Source: Microcoleus vaginatus PCC 9802 (GTDB lineage: Bacteria; Cyanobacteriota; Cyanobacteriia; Cyanobacteriales; Microcoleaceae). Taken from it: DNA of 64,000 nt. How positions within the stretch are numbered: position 1 is the stretch's first letter; each line of letters opens with the position of its first letter. This document shows positions 36,570 to 45,984 of this stretch, in pieces. The notes beneath the pieces are model-generated. The model was not told the origin of the DNA, made no database searches, and saw nothing but the letters and a program-made list of their open reading frames with translations. The stretch covers positions 4,785,001 to 4,849,000 of the forward strand of contig CP031740.1 in NCBI GenBank assembly GCA_022701275.1, in the 5' to 3' direction. A program made the translations under genes and the position numbers.

Positions 36570-37229
36570 ATGTTCAGAAAAATTGGATTTGGGCTGCTTT
36601 GGATTGCATTTAGCACCTACGCCTTTGTATTTGCACCACCCAATAGCCCAGACACTATCACACTAATTACAGACCTTTCCACAGGGAAAATAGCAGACAT
36701 CAACCCTTTAATTGTAGCCTTGTTCTACATCATGGGAGTTTGGCCGCTCATCTACAGTTGCGTCTTATTTGCTGACGGCAGGGGGCAGAAAATACCTGCA
36801 TGGTTGTTTGCCACTTTATCTTTTGGTGTCGGCGCCTTTGCCTTATTGCCTTATTTAGCCCTGCGCGAAGCGAATCCTGAATTTCCCGGTCATAAAAATA
36901 TCTTTTTAAAGATATTAGACTCCCGTTTTACTGCCATTGTCCTAACATTGGGCGCTGCTGCTTTAGTTTCCTTTGGGTGGACAAAAGGCGATTGGTCTGA
37001 TTTTATTGGGCAGTGGCAGACTAGCCGCTTTATTCATGTAATGAGTTTAGATTTTTGTATGCTTTGCCTGCTATTCCCTGCCTTATTAGGAGACGATATG
37101 GCGCGCCGAGGAATGCAGAACTCTACCGCATTTTGGCCAGTGACATTAGTGCCACTGTTCGGGCCACTGGCTTATCTGTGCACGCGCAAACCGCTGCCAG
37201 AAACTAATACTGAAACTGTTACAAATTAG
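36570..37229 (+). CDS. Multi-pass membrane protein (DUF2834-like)
   Basis: A 219-residue protein with about six hydrophobic segments. It opens FRKIGFGLLWIAFSTYAFVFAPP and contains ADINPLIVALFYIMGVWPLIY, as in conserved cyanobacterial and plastid-targeted membrane proteins usually called DUF2834. A likely thylakoid or plasma membrane location is inferred. No function is known. It stands alone, 127 bases after the oxidoreductase. Confidence 0.75.
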   Translation: MFRKIGFGLLWIAFSTYAFVFAPPNSPDTITLITDLSTGKIADINPLIVALFYIMGVWPLIYSCVLFADGRGQKIPAWLFATLSFGVGAFALLPYLALREANPEFPGHKNIFLKILDSRFTAIVLTLGAAALVSFGWTKGDWSDFIGQWQTSRFIHVMSLDFCMLCLLFPALLGDDMARRGMQNSTAFWPVTLVPLFGPLAYLCTRKPLPETNTETVTN

Positions 37230-37421
37230 ACAGCAGCGCAGGGAATGCTCAGTTTAATCTAGGAATCACAAGAAATCCGGCAAAAAACAGGGAAGATGCC
37301 TGTTCCACAATAACTAAGTTTTATTGTGGGCCGTTTCTCCTAGCCCGCCCATGAAACACTGATTACAAATAGTGCCAAATCTGAGTATTACTCTAATTAA
37401 TTATCTCCCCGTTTCTAGCAA

Positions 37422-38171
37422 ATGAAAAAATTTCCTATCGTTGGCATCACAACATACAACCGCTGTTCAGCAGGCGAATATCGTTTAAATGGAGCTTATA
37501 TTGATGCAGTTCAGGCGGCTGGTGGCATTCCGATTTTACTGCCGCCCAATCAATTAGATCCGGCTAGTATTTTTGATGCAGTAGACGGTTTGATTTTTTC
37601 CGGGGGCGGAGATATTAACCCCGAACTTTATGGCGGTTATGTCGATCGCACAGTTTACTCGGTTAATGCAGAACGCGACAATTTTGAATTAAACTTAGCA
37701 AAGCTAGCTTTGAAAGCTGACATACCGGTGTTGGGGATTTGCCGGGGAATGCAAATGCTGAACGTAGCCAGCGGTGGCAGTTTGGTGATTCACGTACCGG
37801 ATGCTTACGGAGACGAGGTTAATCACGGATCGGGAATCCCCCCGCGTGCGATCAAGCATACCATTGAAATTGAGCCAAACAGTCGGCTAGCAAAAATTAT
37901 GGGAAAAACTTCAACAACAGTTGTTTCCTGGCATCATCAAGCAGTGAGGAAGGTAACATCCGATTGGCGAATTGTAGCCGATGCACCTGACACTTTGGTA
38001 GAAGCAATGGAACACTGCTATCACCCTTGGATGATAGCAATTCAATGGCACCCGGAAATGTCGCCAAACTGTTCGTTCAACTCTCGAATTTTTAAGGCTT
38101 TCGTAGAAGCAGCAGCTTCAAGATTTATGAATTCTACCAAGCCTGGATCCAAGGCAATTCATACATTTTGA
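37422..38171 (+). CDS. Gamma-glutamyl-gamma-aminobutyrate hydrolase family protein
   Basis: A 249-residue class I glutamine-amidotransferase-like hydrolase (peptidase C26, PuuD-like). The nucleophile Cys is in LGICRGMQMLNVASGG, the His/Glu pair in AIQWHPEMSP. GLIFSGGGDINPELYGG is the substrate-loop motif of the group. It probably cleaves a gamma-glutamyl amide, but the true substrate is unknown. No polyamine pathway gene is adjacent. Confidence 0.9.
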   Translation: MKKFPIVGITTYNRCSAGEYRLNGAYIDAVQAAGGIPILLPPNQLDPASIFDAVDGLIFSGGGDINPELYGGYVDRTVYSVNAERDNFELNLAKLALKADIPVLGICRGMQMLNVASGGSLVIHVPDAYGDEVNHGSGIPPRAIKHTIEIEPNSRLAKIMGKTSTTVVSWHHQAVRKVTSDWRIVADAPDTLVEAMEHCYHPWMIAIQWHPEMSPNCSFNSRIFKAFVEAAASRFMNSTKPGSKAIHTF

Positions 38172-38178
38172 CAGTCAC

Positions 38179-38367
38179 TTATTCTTGATAGTCAGTATCT
38201 ATTTCAATATCCAGGGTATCTTCATCTATTCTGACATACAGAACATTCGGGCGACAGCAAACCTGACAATCTTCGATATAAGATTGTTCCATACCACCGC
38301 TGATATCAACAAAAGTTGTACTCGGTTCGCCGCAGAAAGCACAGTAATATTCAGCCGTTGTTTGCAT
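38179..38367 (-). CDS. CPXCG-motif cysteine-rich small protein
   Basis: A 62-residue protein with two Cys pairs, YYCAFCGEPS and CQVCCRPN, likely binding one zinc. The sequence TTFVDISGGMEQSYIEDC is typical of this uncharacterised family. The start overlaps the end of the upstream SRPBCC gene by 17 bases, suggesting cotranscription. Confidence 0.85.
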   Translation of the reverse strand: MQTTAEYYCAFCGEPSTTFVDISGGMEQSYIEDCQVCCRPNVLYVRIDEDTLDIEIDTDYQE

Positions 38368-38812
38368 CTTTCTCGCACTCTCTTTTTGTGACTTCGTGGC
38401 GGTAGCGAAACATATCTGTTAACCGCATTTCCACCCACCAACCTAACAACAAATCCACAATCGGGCCGCCCGGTATCGAAAATGCGATCGCATCTGTCAA
38501 TCTAGTCTTGCCATTTTCTGAGGTAAACTCGTGTCGGTGAACCCAACGTGCCATCGGCCCCTCAGTTTGTTCATCAACAAACAACCGATATTGTTCGCAC
38601 TGAGTGTGAGTCGCCACCCATTTTACAGGAATCGGCCCCAATAACAGGCGAAATTCTGATACAGCACCCACATCGAGTCCCCCTTCGCGGCGAATGATTT
38701 TCACCGGTTGCCAAGGCGGAGTCAAAAGTTGCAGAATATCCGGCCTTTCGTGAAAGTTCCAGACTGTTTCAACAGTGGCATTAATCAGCGACGAATATTT
38801 AAAATTGGGCAT
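38351..38812 (-). CDS. SRPBCC-fold protein
   Basis: A 153-residue member of the START/polyketide-cyclase-like superfamily that binds hydrophobic ligands. FKYSSLINATVETVWNFH is the usual opening strand and helix, followed by LTPPWQPVKII, and GGPIVDLLLGWWVEMRLTDMFRYRH forms the C-terminal helix. It resembles the cell-division-inhibitor-like group of cyanobacterial SRPBCC proteins. The ligand is unknown. Confidence 0.85.
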   Translation of the reverse strand: MPNFKYSSLINATVETVWNFHERPDILQLLTPPWQPVKIIRREGGLDVGAVSEFRLLLGPIPVKWVATHTQCEQYRLFVDEQTEGPMARWVHRHEFTSENGKTRLTDAIAFSIPGGPIVDLLLGWWVEMRLTDMFRYRHEVTKRECEKDANNG

Positions 38813-38923
38813 TGTATCGTTTGGCTAGACAGTTAAGTGCGATCTTTCAGCATTTGCAGTATTATCCTCTGTATCAGTACAAACAGCAACAGTTAGTTTC
38901 AATCTTTTGCATCCCGCTATTTC

Positions 38924-40582
38924 CTAAGTCGTCAACTGCAAATCCTTCGTCCTAAAATGACTGGTTGCCTCAGCCAAATGCTTCTTCAAAGTCGCCTCCG
39001 GTAGCGGCCCTTTTAAATGACTCCAAGGCAAAACCTGATCCAATTCCCACTCTTGAAAAACATAAAAATCCATCTCAGGCAACTGTCCCCGCAACTCCTT
39101 AAAGGCCCGCCGATAACTGCCCAAAGTATCGCCGTAATGTCGCACTAATTCCAACAGCCGAGCCAACCGCCGATCGCCCTTTGACAACAAACCCTGAATC
39201 ACAGACCAGTTATAGCTTTCGGGTCTAAATTCTAAACCCAACTTCCGCAATTCTTTATCTAAAAACTTCAGCCTCTTCTCCGCATCTTTATTCACTCCAA
39301 ACCACTGAAAAGGAGTGTGAGATTTCGGGACAAAAGTGCTGCATCCCAGAGTCAACCGCAAACCGGGAGCGGCTTTTCTAATCGCCCGCATCATCTCCAC
39401 CGTCTCCTCTAAATCCTCCATTTCTTCGCCGGGAATTCCCGCCATTCCGTAAAGTTTAATTCCCTTTAACCCGCCCGCCTTAGCATTGATAGCAGCTTGG
39501 ATAATTTCGTCATTTGTGAGTTTTTTGTTAACGATTTTGCGGAGGCGATCGCTCCCGCTTTCCACCGCAATCGTCACAGATTTGCTGTCTCTGTTTGTCA
39601 AGATTTCTGCCAATTTAACTGTCACCGTATTCGTCCGTACTGAAGAAAGACTCAGCCGCACCCCGTCGTATTTCGGATGATTCAAATGATCCAGCAACGC
39701 TTCAAATTCCGGGTGCTGAGTGACAGAAGCACCCAACAAACCCAAACGATTAGTCACAGCTAAACCGCGATCGATCGCCGGAATTAGCGAACTCTCCAAA
39801 CTCGCAGTTCTAAACGGCAAAGTCAGATAACTTGCCAAACAAAAACGGCACATTTCTGGACAACTCCGAACCACTTCCACCATGTAAATATTTTCCCAAG
39901 CCGCTTTTTCTGTCACCACAGTGGAAGCAGATAAAGTATTGCCGCGATAAGTCTGTTTTTCAACCATACTGGGAATTCCCGAATCGACAGGCTGAATCGA
40001 TTTAATACCCTCAGCCGCATCCAGATAAGTTACTTCGTACAAACTGGGGACGTAAACTCCCGGAACTTGCGCTAAATGCCGCAATTTAGTTTGTCTGTCT
40101 GCTTTACGGACTTCTTTACAAGCATTAATAAAATTGTCAATGAGATGTTCGCCATCTCCCAGCAAAATCACATCAAAAAAATCGGCAAATGGTTCTGGAT
40201 TAGCAGTAAAAACCGGGCCACCGCCGAATACGATCGGATGATTATCAGTTCGTTTTGACGCCCAAATCGGAATTTCTAGAGATTCCAATAAATTGAGAAT
40301 ATTTACATAGTCTAGTTCCCAAGAAAGCGAAAATCCCAGTAATTCTGGATCTCGGGGAAGTTGTTCCCGGATATCAGTAAATAAACGGCCCACTTCAATA
40401 TCCGATCGTACCGCCAAAGTTGCCCACACTATCTGATAGCCGAGACTGGTAATACCCACCGTGTACTCGTTGGGGAAAGCAAAAATAGTCGGGATAGCAT
40501 CAGCATCGGGCGTTGCTGGGGCAAATAGCAAGCGTTCTTGAGCAAAGGGATTAGGAGTCACGGGCAAATTTAGTTTTAACAA
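38924..40582 (-). CDS. Radical SAM protein with N-terminal B12-binding-like domain
   Basis: A 552-residue protein. The first 200 residues resemble a cobalamin-binding Rossmann domain (YTVGITSLGYQIVWATL, PIVFGGGPVFTANPEPFA). The radical SAM centre CPEMCRFC near 240-248 has the CX3CX2C cluster ligands. TIAVESGSDRLRKIVNK and KGIKLYGMAGIPGEE are the SAM-binding strands. It resembles the TIGR03960-type proteins seen across cyanobacteria, but the C-terminal half of that longer family is absent. Its substrate is unknown. Confidence 0.88.
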   Translation of the reverse strand: MLKLNLPVTPNPFAQERLLFAPATPDADAIPTIFAFPNEYTVGITSLGYQIVWATLAVRSDIEVGRLFTDIREQLPRDPELLGFSLSWELDYVNILNLLESLEIPIWASKRTDNHPIVFGGGPVFTANPEPFADFFDVILLGDGEHLIDNFINACKEVRKADRQTKLRHLAQVPGVYVPSLYEVTYLDAAEGIKSIQPVDSGIPSMVEKQTYRGNTLSASTVVTEKAAWENIYMVEVVRSCPEMCRFCLASYLTLPFRTASLESSLIPAIDRGLAVTNRLGLLGASVTQHPEFEALLDHLNHPKYDGVRLSLSSVRTNTVTVKLAEILTNRDSKSVTIAVESGSDRLRKIVNKKLTNDEIIQAAINAKAGGLKGIKLYGMAGIPGEEMEDLEETVEMMRAIRKAAPGLRLTLGCSTFVPKSHTPFQWFGVNKDAEKRLKFLDKELRKLGLEFRPESYNWSVIQGLLSKGDRRLARLLELVRHYGDTLGSYRRAFKELRGQLPEMDFYVFQEWELDQVLPWSHLKGPLPEATLKKHLAEATSHFRTKDLQLTT

Positions 40583-40623
40583 TAGGTCTGTTCTGATCTC
40601 ATTTTAAGCCATTACCAAAGTCA

Positions 40624-40692
40624 TTGTAGGGTGCGTCAGGGTTGAATGTGGCCACCACAAACTAAGAATCTCCCCCCGGACGCACCCTACCG
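40624..40692. repeat. GTAGGGTGCGTC palindromic repeat
   Basis: TGTAGGGTGCGTC and its near complement GGACGCACCCTAC flank a 45-base centre. Related palindromes lie at 25511, 53073-53165 and 60908-60968. It is probably a small dispersed repeat, possibly also a terminator for the lspA side. Confidence 0.55.
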
Positions 40693-40766
40693 TTAGTTAG
40701 CTGTTACATCCGTGACATCCCAATAATGCCAATCCGTTGGCGAACTTCCTTCTTGCTTCTTGAAAG

Positions 40767-41288
40767 TTACTCTGAAATAGAATTGCGATCGTCCTGAGTT
40801 CTCGGAGTAGTCGGAGTAGGCGGTGTACTGTGAAAAGTTGCAATCAGCAAACAGATAATCCCAGCATTAATAAACACATCGGCTAGATTAAATACCGGGA
40901 ACCGAATGAGCCGAAAATCGATAAAATCTACAACGTGGCCCGAAACAAATCGATCGATCCCATTTCCCAGTGCTCCCCCCAAAATCAAACCGTAGCCAGC
41001 TTGTTCCCAGCGGTTAATTCGCGGCCCGAACCAAGCCAGCACCATCAATCCCACACTAACGCCCAAAGACAGCCAGCGCAACCAAATCGCCCCGCCATTG
41101 CTGAACATACTAAAAGCGGCACCAGTATTAACCACATAAGTGAAGTGAAACACCCCAGGTAACAGCGGCTGCGTCTGCGGAGGAAGTGTCAAGTCAAAAT
41201 TTTGTACCACCCAAAACTTAGTCAGGTGGTCTAAAACTAAACTGATAACCGCAGCAATCCAGAACAAGGGATTTCTTTTAAAACGCAT
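40767..41288 (-). CDS. lspA: Lipoprotein signal peptidase (signal peptidase II)
   Basis: A 173-residue four-helix membrane aspartyl protease that removes signal peptides from lipoproteins. The conserved blocks are LVLDHLTKFWV, VVNTGAAFSMF, GGALGNGIDRFVSGHVVDFIDF and FNLADVFINAG; the two catalytic Asp residues lie in GNGIDRF and NLADVF. The C-terminal tail is Thr/Pro rich. It stands beside bioY on the same strand, 215 bases downstream. Confidence 0.95.
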   Translation of the reverse strand: MRFKRNPLFWIAAVISLVLDHLTKFWVVQNFDLTLPPQTQPLLPGVFHFTYVVNTGAAFSMFSNGGAIWLRWLSLGVSVGLMVLAWFGPRINRWEQAGYGLILGGALGNGIDRFVSGHVVDFIDFRLIRFPVFNLADVFINAGIICLLIATFHSTPPTPTTPRTQDDRNSISE

Positions 41289-41461
41289 GAATTAAGCAAT
41301 AGAAAATGGGGCATCGGGCATGAGAGAATTTACTCCAATCTCACTTGTCATCGCGAGCAGAATGCAGTGCAGCAAAGCAATCCGAGCCGCAGCGAGATGA
41401 CTCTCCCGTTTCGCAATGTATAGTATAACCTTATTTTGCACAATTACCCGTTACCTCTTCG

Positions 41462-41499
41462 TTCTTCCTTCTTCCTTCTTCCTTCTTCCTTCTTCCTTC
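41462..41499. repeat. Heptamer array (complement of GGAAGAA)
   Basis: Five to six copies of TTCTTCC directly after the end of bioY. Same family as the array within the oxidoreductase at 35665. Confidence 0.8.
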
Positions 41500-41503
41500 G
41501 CAA

Positions 41504-42082
41504 TTAATAAAACATCAAACGGCGTAAAGTAAATGACAGCACTGCGATCGCACAAACTACCGCCAATTGTCCCGGTAGGGGATAAACCGAATATTTAAGA
41601 ATCTCATCGAATAAAGGTGTTTTTTTTGCCGGAGGCAGCCAGTAAGTAAAAATTAGATAAATTAAGCCGATCGCGTGCACAGTGAACAAACCGCACAAAC
41701 AGCTAAAAGCCATAGATTCCAGCCGCGAAGCCACCTTAAAAGCCACCCAGCCGCACACCCAAGCACCAGGCACAAAACCCAGCAAATACCCAAAACTCGC
41801 TTCTTTGAGATAGCCGATGCCGCCGCCTTGAGAAAAAACTGGCCACAAAGTTAATCCTAATGCCAAATAGGCAATTTGCGAGAGAGCCGCAGCATTTTTC
41901 CCCCCCATGCAGCCTACTAGCAAGACGGCTCCAATTTGATAGGTAACACCTAAAGAGTAGGCCTGAAGTCCTCGATCGTCCCACAACCCAATCGGAATTG
42001 TGACAGATGCAGGCAAAAAAGTGCCTCCTATCGTCAGGAGCAAACCAATAACGGCCCAGATTAGTTCAATAGGAGCAGGCAT
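41504..42082 (-). CDS. bioY: BioY family biotin transporter subunit
   Basis: A 192-residue membrane protein with about six helices, the substrate-binding (S) component of an ECF-type biotin transporter. The opening PAPIELIWAVIGLLLTIGGTF and the block AALSQIAYLALGLTLWPVFS followed by GGGIGYL...GYLLGF are family motifs. I chose the ATG at 42082 since 19 upstream residues (from a TTG) lack conservation. No BioM or BioN gene is adjacent; BioY can work alone or share modules. Confidence 0.85.
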   Translation of the reverse strand: MPAPIELIWAVIGLLLTIGGTFLPASVTIPIGLWDDRGLQAYSLGVTYQIGAVLLVGCMGGKNAAALSQIAYLALGLTLWPVFSQGGGIGYLKEASFGYLLGFVPGAWVCGWVAFKVASRLESMAFSCLCGLFTVHAIGLIYLIFTYWLPPAKKTPLFDEILKYSVYPLPGQLAVVCAIAVLSFTLRRLMFY

Positions 42083-42466
42083 TATAGCAGAAGAAAGAAG
42101 GAAGACCGAAGTGGCAATCGACCGTTTATGTTTGTGCAATTAAGAACGTCCTAACCGTCAGGGCGGTTGCTATATCATCAAACAGCATTCGTCAGAATGT
42201 ATTTGTCAGATGCAAGCTTCAATGCCCGCAGCTTTTAAATTCTTAATACTAGCACTACTGTCAAAATAACCACCATTGTATGGTTTTCTGGTTCTCAAGC
42301 CTGGATCTTGTGATAATTTAATGGGGACTTTTTCGCGATCGGGCGATCGACTGCTTGTTTCCGTAGCTATTTCTCTGCCCTATATCTTATAAATCCACAA
42401 TCGTCAAGCTCATAAATAACATTCATAATATTAATTAATATTAATTTGCGATTAAGTGTAAAGATT
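42083..42466. other. Intergenic region upstream of pstS
   Basis: About 380 bp between divergent bioY and pstS. AT-rich near 42415-42455. No gene is seen; a likely Pho box at its right end is entered separately. Confidence 0.5.
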
Positions 42467-42485
42467 CTTAACCTAACCTTTACTT
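42467..42485 (+). promoter_or_regulatory. Probable Pho box (PhoB/SphR site) upstream of pstS
   Basis: CTTAACCT, three bases, then CTTTACTT: two 8-bp half sites in 11-bp register, matching the cyanobacterial Pho box consensus (repeats of C/TTTAACCT). It lies about 50 bases before the pstS start, where activation under phosphate limitation by SphR would be expected. Confidence 0.6.
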
Positions 42486-42537
42486 TTGCGCGCTATGCTG
42501 ATGCGGGACACCCATATAACGCAGATTTTTTATACCT

Positions 42538-43734
42538 ATGCTTTTTCGTCTCAACTTGATTAATCCAAAGCGTCTGACTACAGCAATTACCGTAATGGCG
42601 ATCGCCCTCAGTGTAGCAGCTTGCCGCAGTGACAGCCCAAACACGAGCAGCAGCCCCAGCCCCGGCGACACCGCAGCATCACCCGGCGCTTCCCCCGTTG
42701 CAGCCACGGGCACCGCGGAAAACACCAAACTCGCCCTAGCCTCCGACGTAGCCATCACCGCAGCCGGCGCGTCATTCCCCGCCCCCCTGTACCAGCGTTG
42801 GTTTCAAGACTTCAACAAAATCAACCCCAAAGTACAAATTAACTATCAATCCGTAGGCAGCGGCGCCGGAGTCGAACAATTTACCAAAGGCACAGTAGAC
42901 TTTGGGGCCAGCGACACCGCCATGAAAGACGACGAAATCGCCAAAGTTCCAGCAGACAAAGGCGTCATCTTGCTGCCCATGACAGCCGGCAGTATCGTCA
43001 TGGGCTACAATTTACCAGACTTAACCGAACCATTGAAACTGCCGCGGGATGTTTACGCAGATATCTTCGCCGGTAAAATTACCAACTGGAACGACCCCAA
43101 AATTGCAGCGGCCAACCCGGGCGCTAAATTGCCAGCAGACCAAGCAATCACAGTTGTCCACCGTTCCGACGGCAGCGGTACCACCGCCGTATTTACCAAA
43201 CACCTGAGTACCATCAGCCCCGACTGGAAAAGTTCAGTAGGCGACGGCAAAACAGTACAGTGGCCCACAACTGGTACTTTTCTCGGTGCAAAAGGCAACG
43301 AAGGCGTCACAGCCCAAGTCCTGCAAACCGTCGGCAGCATCGGCTACGTAGAATACGGCTACGCCAAAAACAACAATCTCAAATTTGCATCTTTGGAAAA
43401 CAAAGCAGGCACATTTGTAGTACCTACCGACGAGTCAGCTTCTCAAGCTCTAGCGACTGTGCCCATGCCGGAAAACCTGCGAGCATTTATCGAAGACCCC
43501 GAAGGCGCTCAATCCTATCCAATTGTCACCTACACTTGGATGCTCGTACCCAAAACAGTTGCTGACCCCAACAAAGCTAAAGCAATCGAGGCGATGGTTG
43601 AATACGGCTTAACTGAAGGTCAAAAAGTTAGCTCCGAATTGGGCTACGTTCCTCTGCCCCAAAGCGTTAAAGAAAAAGTAGCCGCGGCCGCGGACGGCAT
43701 CAGCCCAGACTACAAGATTGAGGTTGCCCAATAG
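42538..43734 (+). CDS. pstS: Phosphate ABC transporter substrate-binding protein
   Basis: A 398-residue periplasmic lipoprotein that delivers phosphate to PstCA. The signal peptide ends in the lipobox LSVAAC with Cys29, then a Ser/Pro/Gly-rich linker. Phosphate-binding segments are ITAAGASFPAPLYQRW, YQSVGSGAGVEQF, DFGASDTAM and VHRSDGSGTTAVFTKHL. First gene of pstS-C-A-B. Slightly long because of the linker. Confidence 0.95.
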   Translation: MLFRLNLINPKRLTTAITVMAIALSVAACRSDSPNTSSSPSPGDTAASPGASPVAATGTAENTKLALASDVAITAAGASFPAPLYQRWFQDFNKINPKVQINYQSVGSGAGVEQFTKGTVDFGASDTAMKDDEIAKVPADKGVILLPMTAGSIVMGYNLPDLTEPLKLPRDVYADIFAGKITNWNDPKIAAANPGAKLPADQAITVVHRSDGSGTTAVFTKHLSTISPDWKSSVGDGKTVQWPTTGTFLGAKGNEGVTAQVLQTVGSIGYVEYGYAKNNNLKFASLENKAGTFVVPTDESASQALATVPMPENLRAFIEDPEGAQSYPIVTYTWMLVPKTVADPNKAKAIEAMVEYGLTEGQKVSSELGYVPLPQSVKEKVAAAADGISPDYKIEVAQ

Positions 43735-43740
43735 TAATTG

Positions 43741-43797
43741 AAGGAAGACGGAAGACGGAAGAAGGAAGAAGGAAGACGGAAGACGGAAGACGGAAGA
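43741..43797 (+). repeat. GGAAGAC/GGAAGAA heptamer array between pstS and pstC
   Basis: Eight heptamers, mixing GGAAGAC and GGAAGAA, begin seven bases after the pstS stop. They are open in the pstC frame, so a pstC gene call from 43738 would wrongly include them. Confidence 0.8.
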
Positions 43798-43971
43798 AAA
43801 AAAGAGAGATATTTCTGTAGGGGCGGGTTTTATCAGAAATATTTGTTGAAAAGTCAGGGGATTAATAAACCCGCCCCTCTTGGATTTTATTTATGGTCTT
43901 TCTTTCTGCTTCCTTCTAGCTTTTTCGGAAACAGGCTATTTTCGGCTACTATATATTTGGTTTTTTTTTCT

Positions 43972-44928
43972 ATGATTTCAGATAATAACAGCGCTCAACC
44001 ACAGAGCCGATCGCGCTCTGGGGCAGAAAAGTCTTTAGACCAAGGCTTTATCTGGCTCACGCGGATTTTGGGCATAGGAGTTGGTGTAATTTTGCTGGTA
44101 ATCGCGCTCACCGTTGGTTACAGGGCTTTACCGGCGATTCAACAGTACGGTTTGGGCTTTCTATTTGGCAGTAGCTGGAATCCGGTTAAAGAAGAGTACG
44201 GCGCGCTGCCGATGATTTACGGGACGATCGTCAGTTCGGCGATCGCGCTCCTAATTGCAGTACCATTAGGAGTAGGGACTGCCATCTTCTTGAGTGAAGA
44301 TTTTTTGCCGCTGCCAGTGCGTACAGCTTTGGTTTTTTTAGTAGAACTTTTAGCCGCCATTCCCAGCGTAGTCTACGGTTTGTGGGGAATTGCTGTATTG
44401 ATTCCCATTATTAGCACTATCGGAAAGTTTCTCAACGGTAACTTCGGATGGCTGCCGATTTTTAGCACTCCGCCAGTCGGCCCGGGAATGTTGCCAGCCG
44501 GAGTAATTTTGGGAATCATGACTTTGCCCATTATTACTGCTATCTCCCGCGACTCTTTGGTAAGTCTCCCGCCCGAATTGCGGCAAGCATCTCTAGGTTT
44601 AGGAGCTACTCGCTGGACAACAATTTTTAGAGTGCTCGTACCAGCGGCTTTTTCCGGCATTGTCGGCGGAATTATGCTCGGGCTTGGTCGCGCCATGGGA
44701 GAAACAATGGCTGCAACTCTGTTAATTGGCAATTCCAATCAGTTAAGTCTTTCAGTGCTAGCTCCGGCAAATACTATTGCTTCTTTGATGGCAAATCAGT
44801 TTGCGGAAGCCTCCGGGTTGCAAGTAGCAGCTCTGATGTACACGGGGCTAATTCTGTTTATTCTGACATTGATTGTTAATATTTTGGCAGAGTGGATTGT
44901 TTCTCAAGTCAGAGCGAAGTATAACTAA
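43972..44928 (+). CDS. pstC: Phosphate ABC transporter permease PstC
   Basis: A 318-residue inner-membrane permease with six helices. The binding-protein-dependent transport block (ALLIAVPLGVGTAIFLSED) and the EAA loop region (LPPELRQASLGLGATRWTTI, GRAMGETMAATLLIGN) are clear. The frame is open to 43738, but that extension is repeat sequence plus intergenic DNA, so I use the ATG at 43972 (MISDNNSAQ). Confidence 0.95.
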   Translation: MISDNNSAQPQSRSRSGAEKSLDQGFIWLTRILGIGVGVILLVIALTVGYRALPAIQQYGLGFLFGSSWNPVKEEYGALPMIYGTIVSSAIALLIAVPLGVGTAIFLSEDFLPLPVRTALVFLVELLAAIPSVVYGLWGIAVLIPIISTIGKFLNGNFGWLPIFSTPPVGPGMLPAGVILGIMTLPIITAISRDSLVSLPPELRQASLGLGATRWTTIFRVLVPAAFSGIVGGIMLGLGRAMGETMAATLLIGNSNQLSLSVLAPANTIASLMANQFAEASGLQVAALMYTGLILFILTLIVNILAEWIVSQVRAKYN

Positions 44929-44962
44929 ACGTTTGCCGCAAATCCCCATACATTGTTGATTT

Positions 44963-45859
44963 ATGTCAAATATCTCATCGGACGATCGCAATCCTTATGC
45001 CTCGAATCCAGGCAGTTTGAAGAAGGTTAAAGGCAGTCCGCAATCGCTGTTCAATATCGCGATGACGGTACTAGCAGGAGCCTGTTTAGCAATTAGTCTT
45101 TTGCCTTTGTTTGCAGTGCTTTCCTACGTCACCGTACAAGGTTTCAATCGCCTGAATTTAGACTTGTTTACCAAGCTGCCACCTCCGCCCGGACTATCGG
45201 GAGGCGGTATTGCTAATGCAATTGTCGGTACGTTAATGACCGTAGGAATTGCTTCTCTAATTGCTGTTCCTTTTGGCGTGTTGGCAGCAGTTTATTTGTC
45301 TGAATTTAGCAAAGGCCAAATCGCTCGCTGGGTGCGCTTTGCTACTAATGTCCTCAGCGGAGTTCCTTCGATTATTGCAGGGGTATTTGCCTACGGTTTG
45401 TTCGTGGTAAATATGGGAGGTTTTTCGGCAATTGCGGGGGGCGCGGCGCTGGCCGTGCTGATGTTGCCGACGATTGTGCGGACTACTGACGAAGCTCTAC
45501 AAATAGTCCCGCAAGATATTAGATGGGCGTCGGTTGGTGTGGGTGCTTCTAATTATCAAACGGTATTGCAGGTGGTTTTGCCTGCGGCAATTCCCGCTAT
45601 TTTAACGGGTGTGACTCTGGCAATTGCTCGCGCTGCTGGAGAAACTGCTCCTTTGATTTTCACGGCGCTCAATTCGCCTTTTTGGCCGGCAGGATTTGAT
45701 AAACCAACTCCGAGTCTTTCGGTTTTGGTGTACAACTTTGCAACGGTTCCTTTTAAGGCCCAGAAAGAATTGGCTTGGGCTGCATCTTTGATTTTGGTGT
45801 TGATGGTTTTGCTGACGAGTATTCTTTCTCGCTGGGCTACTCACAAAAAAGTGTATTGA
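44963..45859 (+). CDS. pstA: Phosphate ABC transporter permease PstA
   Basis: A 298-residue permease, partner of PstC. Six helices; [17 protein letters not shown], the EAA-type loop [20 protein letters not shown] and [15 protein letters not shown] are family motifs. The basic N-terminus precedes the first helix at about 30. It follows pstC by 34 bases. Confidence 0.95.
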   Translation: MSNISSDDRNPYASNPGSLKKVKGSPQSLFNIAMTVLAGACLAISLLPLFAVLSYVTVQGFNRLNLDLFTKLPPPPGLSGGGIANAIVGTLMTVGIASLIAVPFGVLAAVYLSEFSKGQIARWVRFATNVLSGVPSIIAGVFAYGLFVVNMGGFSAIAGGAALAVLMLPTIVRTTDEALQIVPQDIRWASVGVGASNYQTVLQVVLPAAIPAILTGVTLAIARAAGETAPLIFTALNSPFWPAGFDKPTPSLSVLVYNFATVPFKAQKELAWAASLILVLMVLLTSILSRWATHKKVY

Positions 45860-45984
45860 AGGAAGAAGACCCTTCGACTTGGCGAACGGGTAAAAAGAAG
45901 GAAGAAGGAAGATTTTTCCCATCTCCAACTTTCCCACTCTCATCTTCTCCTTATTTTGTAAAATTCGATTGGATAGTTAGCTGT

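Noticed and set aside
43738..43971. N-terminal extension of pstC
   Set aside because: It translates the heptamer array and intergenic DNA; permease homology starts only after 43972.
45775..45984. N-terminal extension of pstB
   Set aside because: Overlaps pstA in another frame and includes heptamer fragments; PstB homology starts after the triple ATG.
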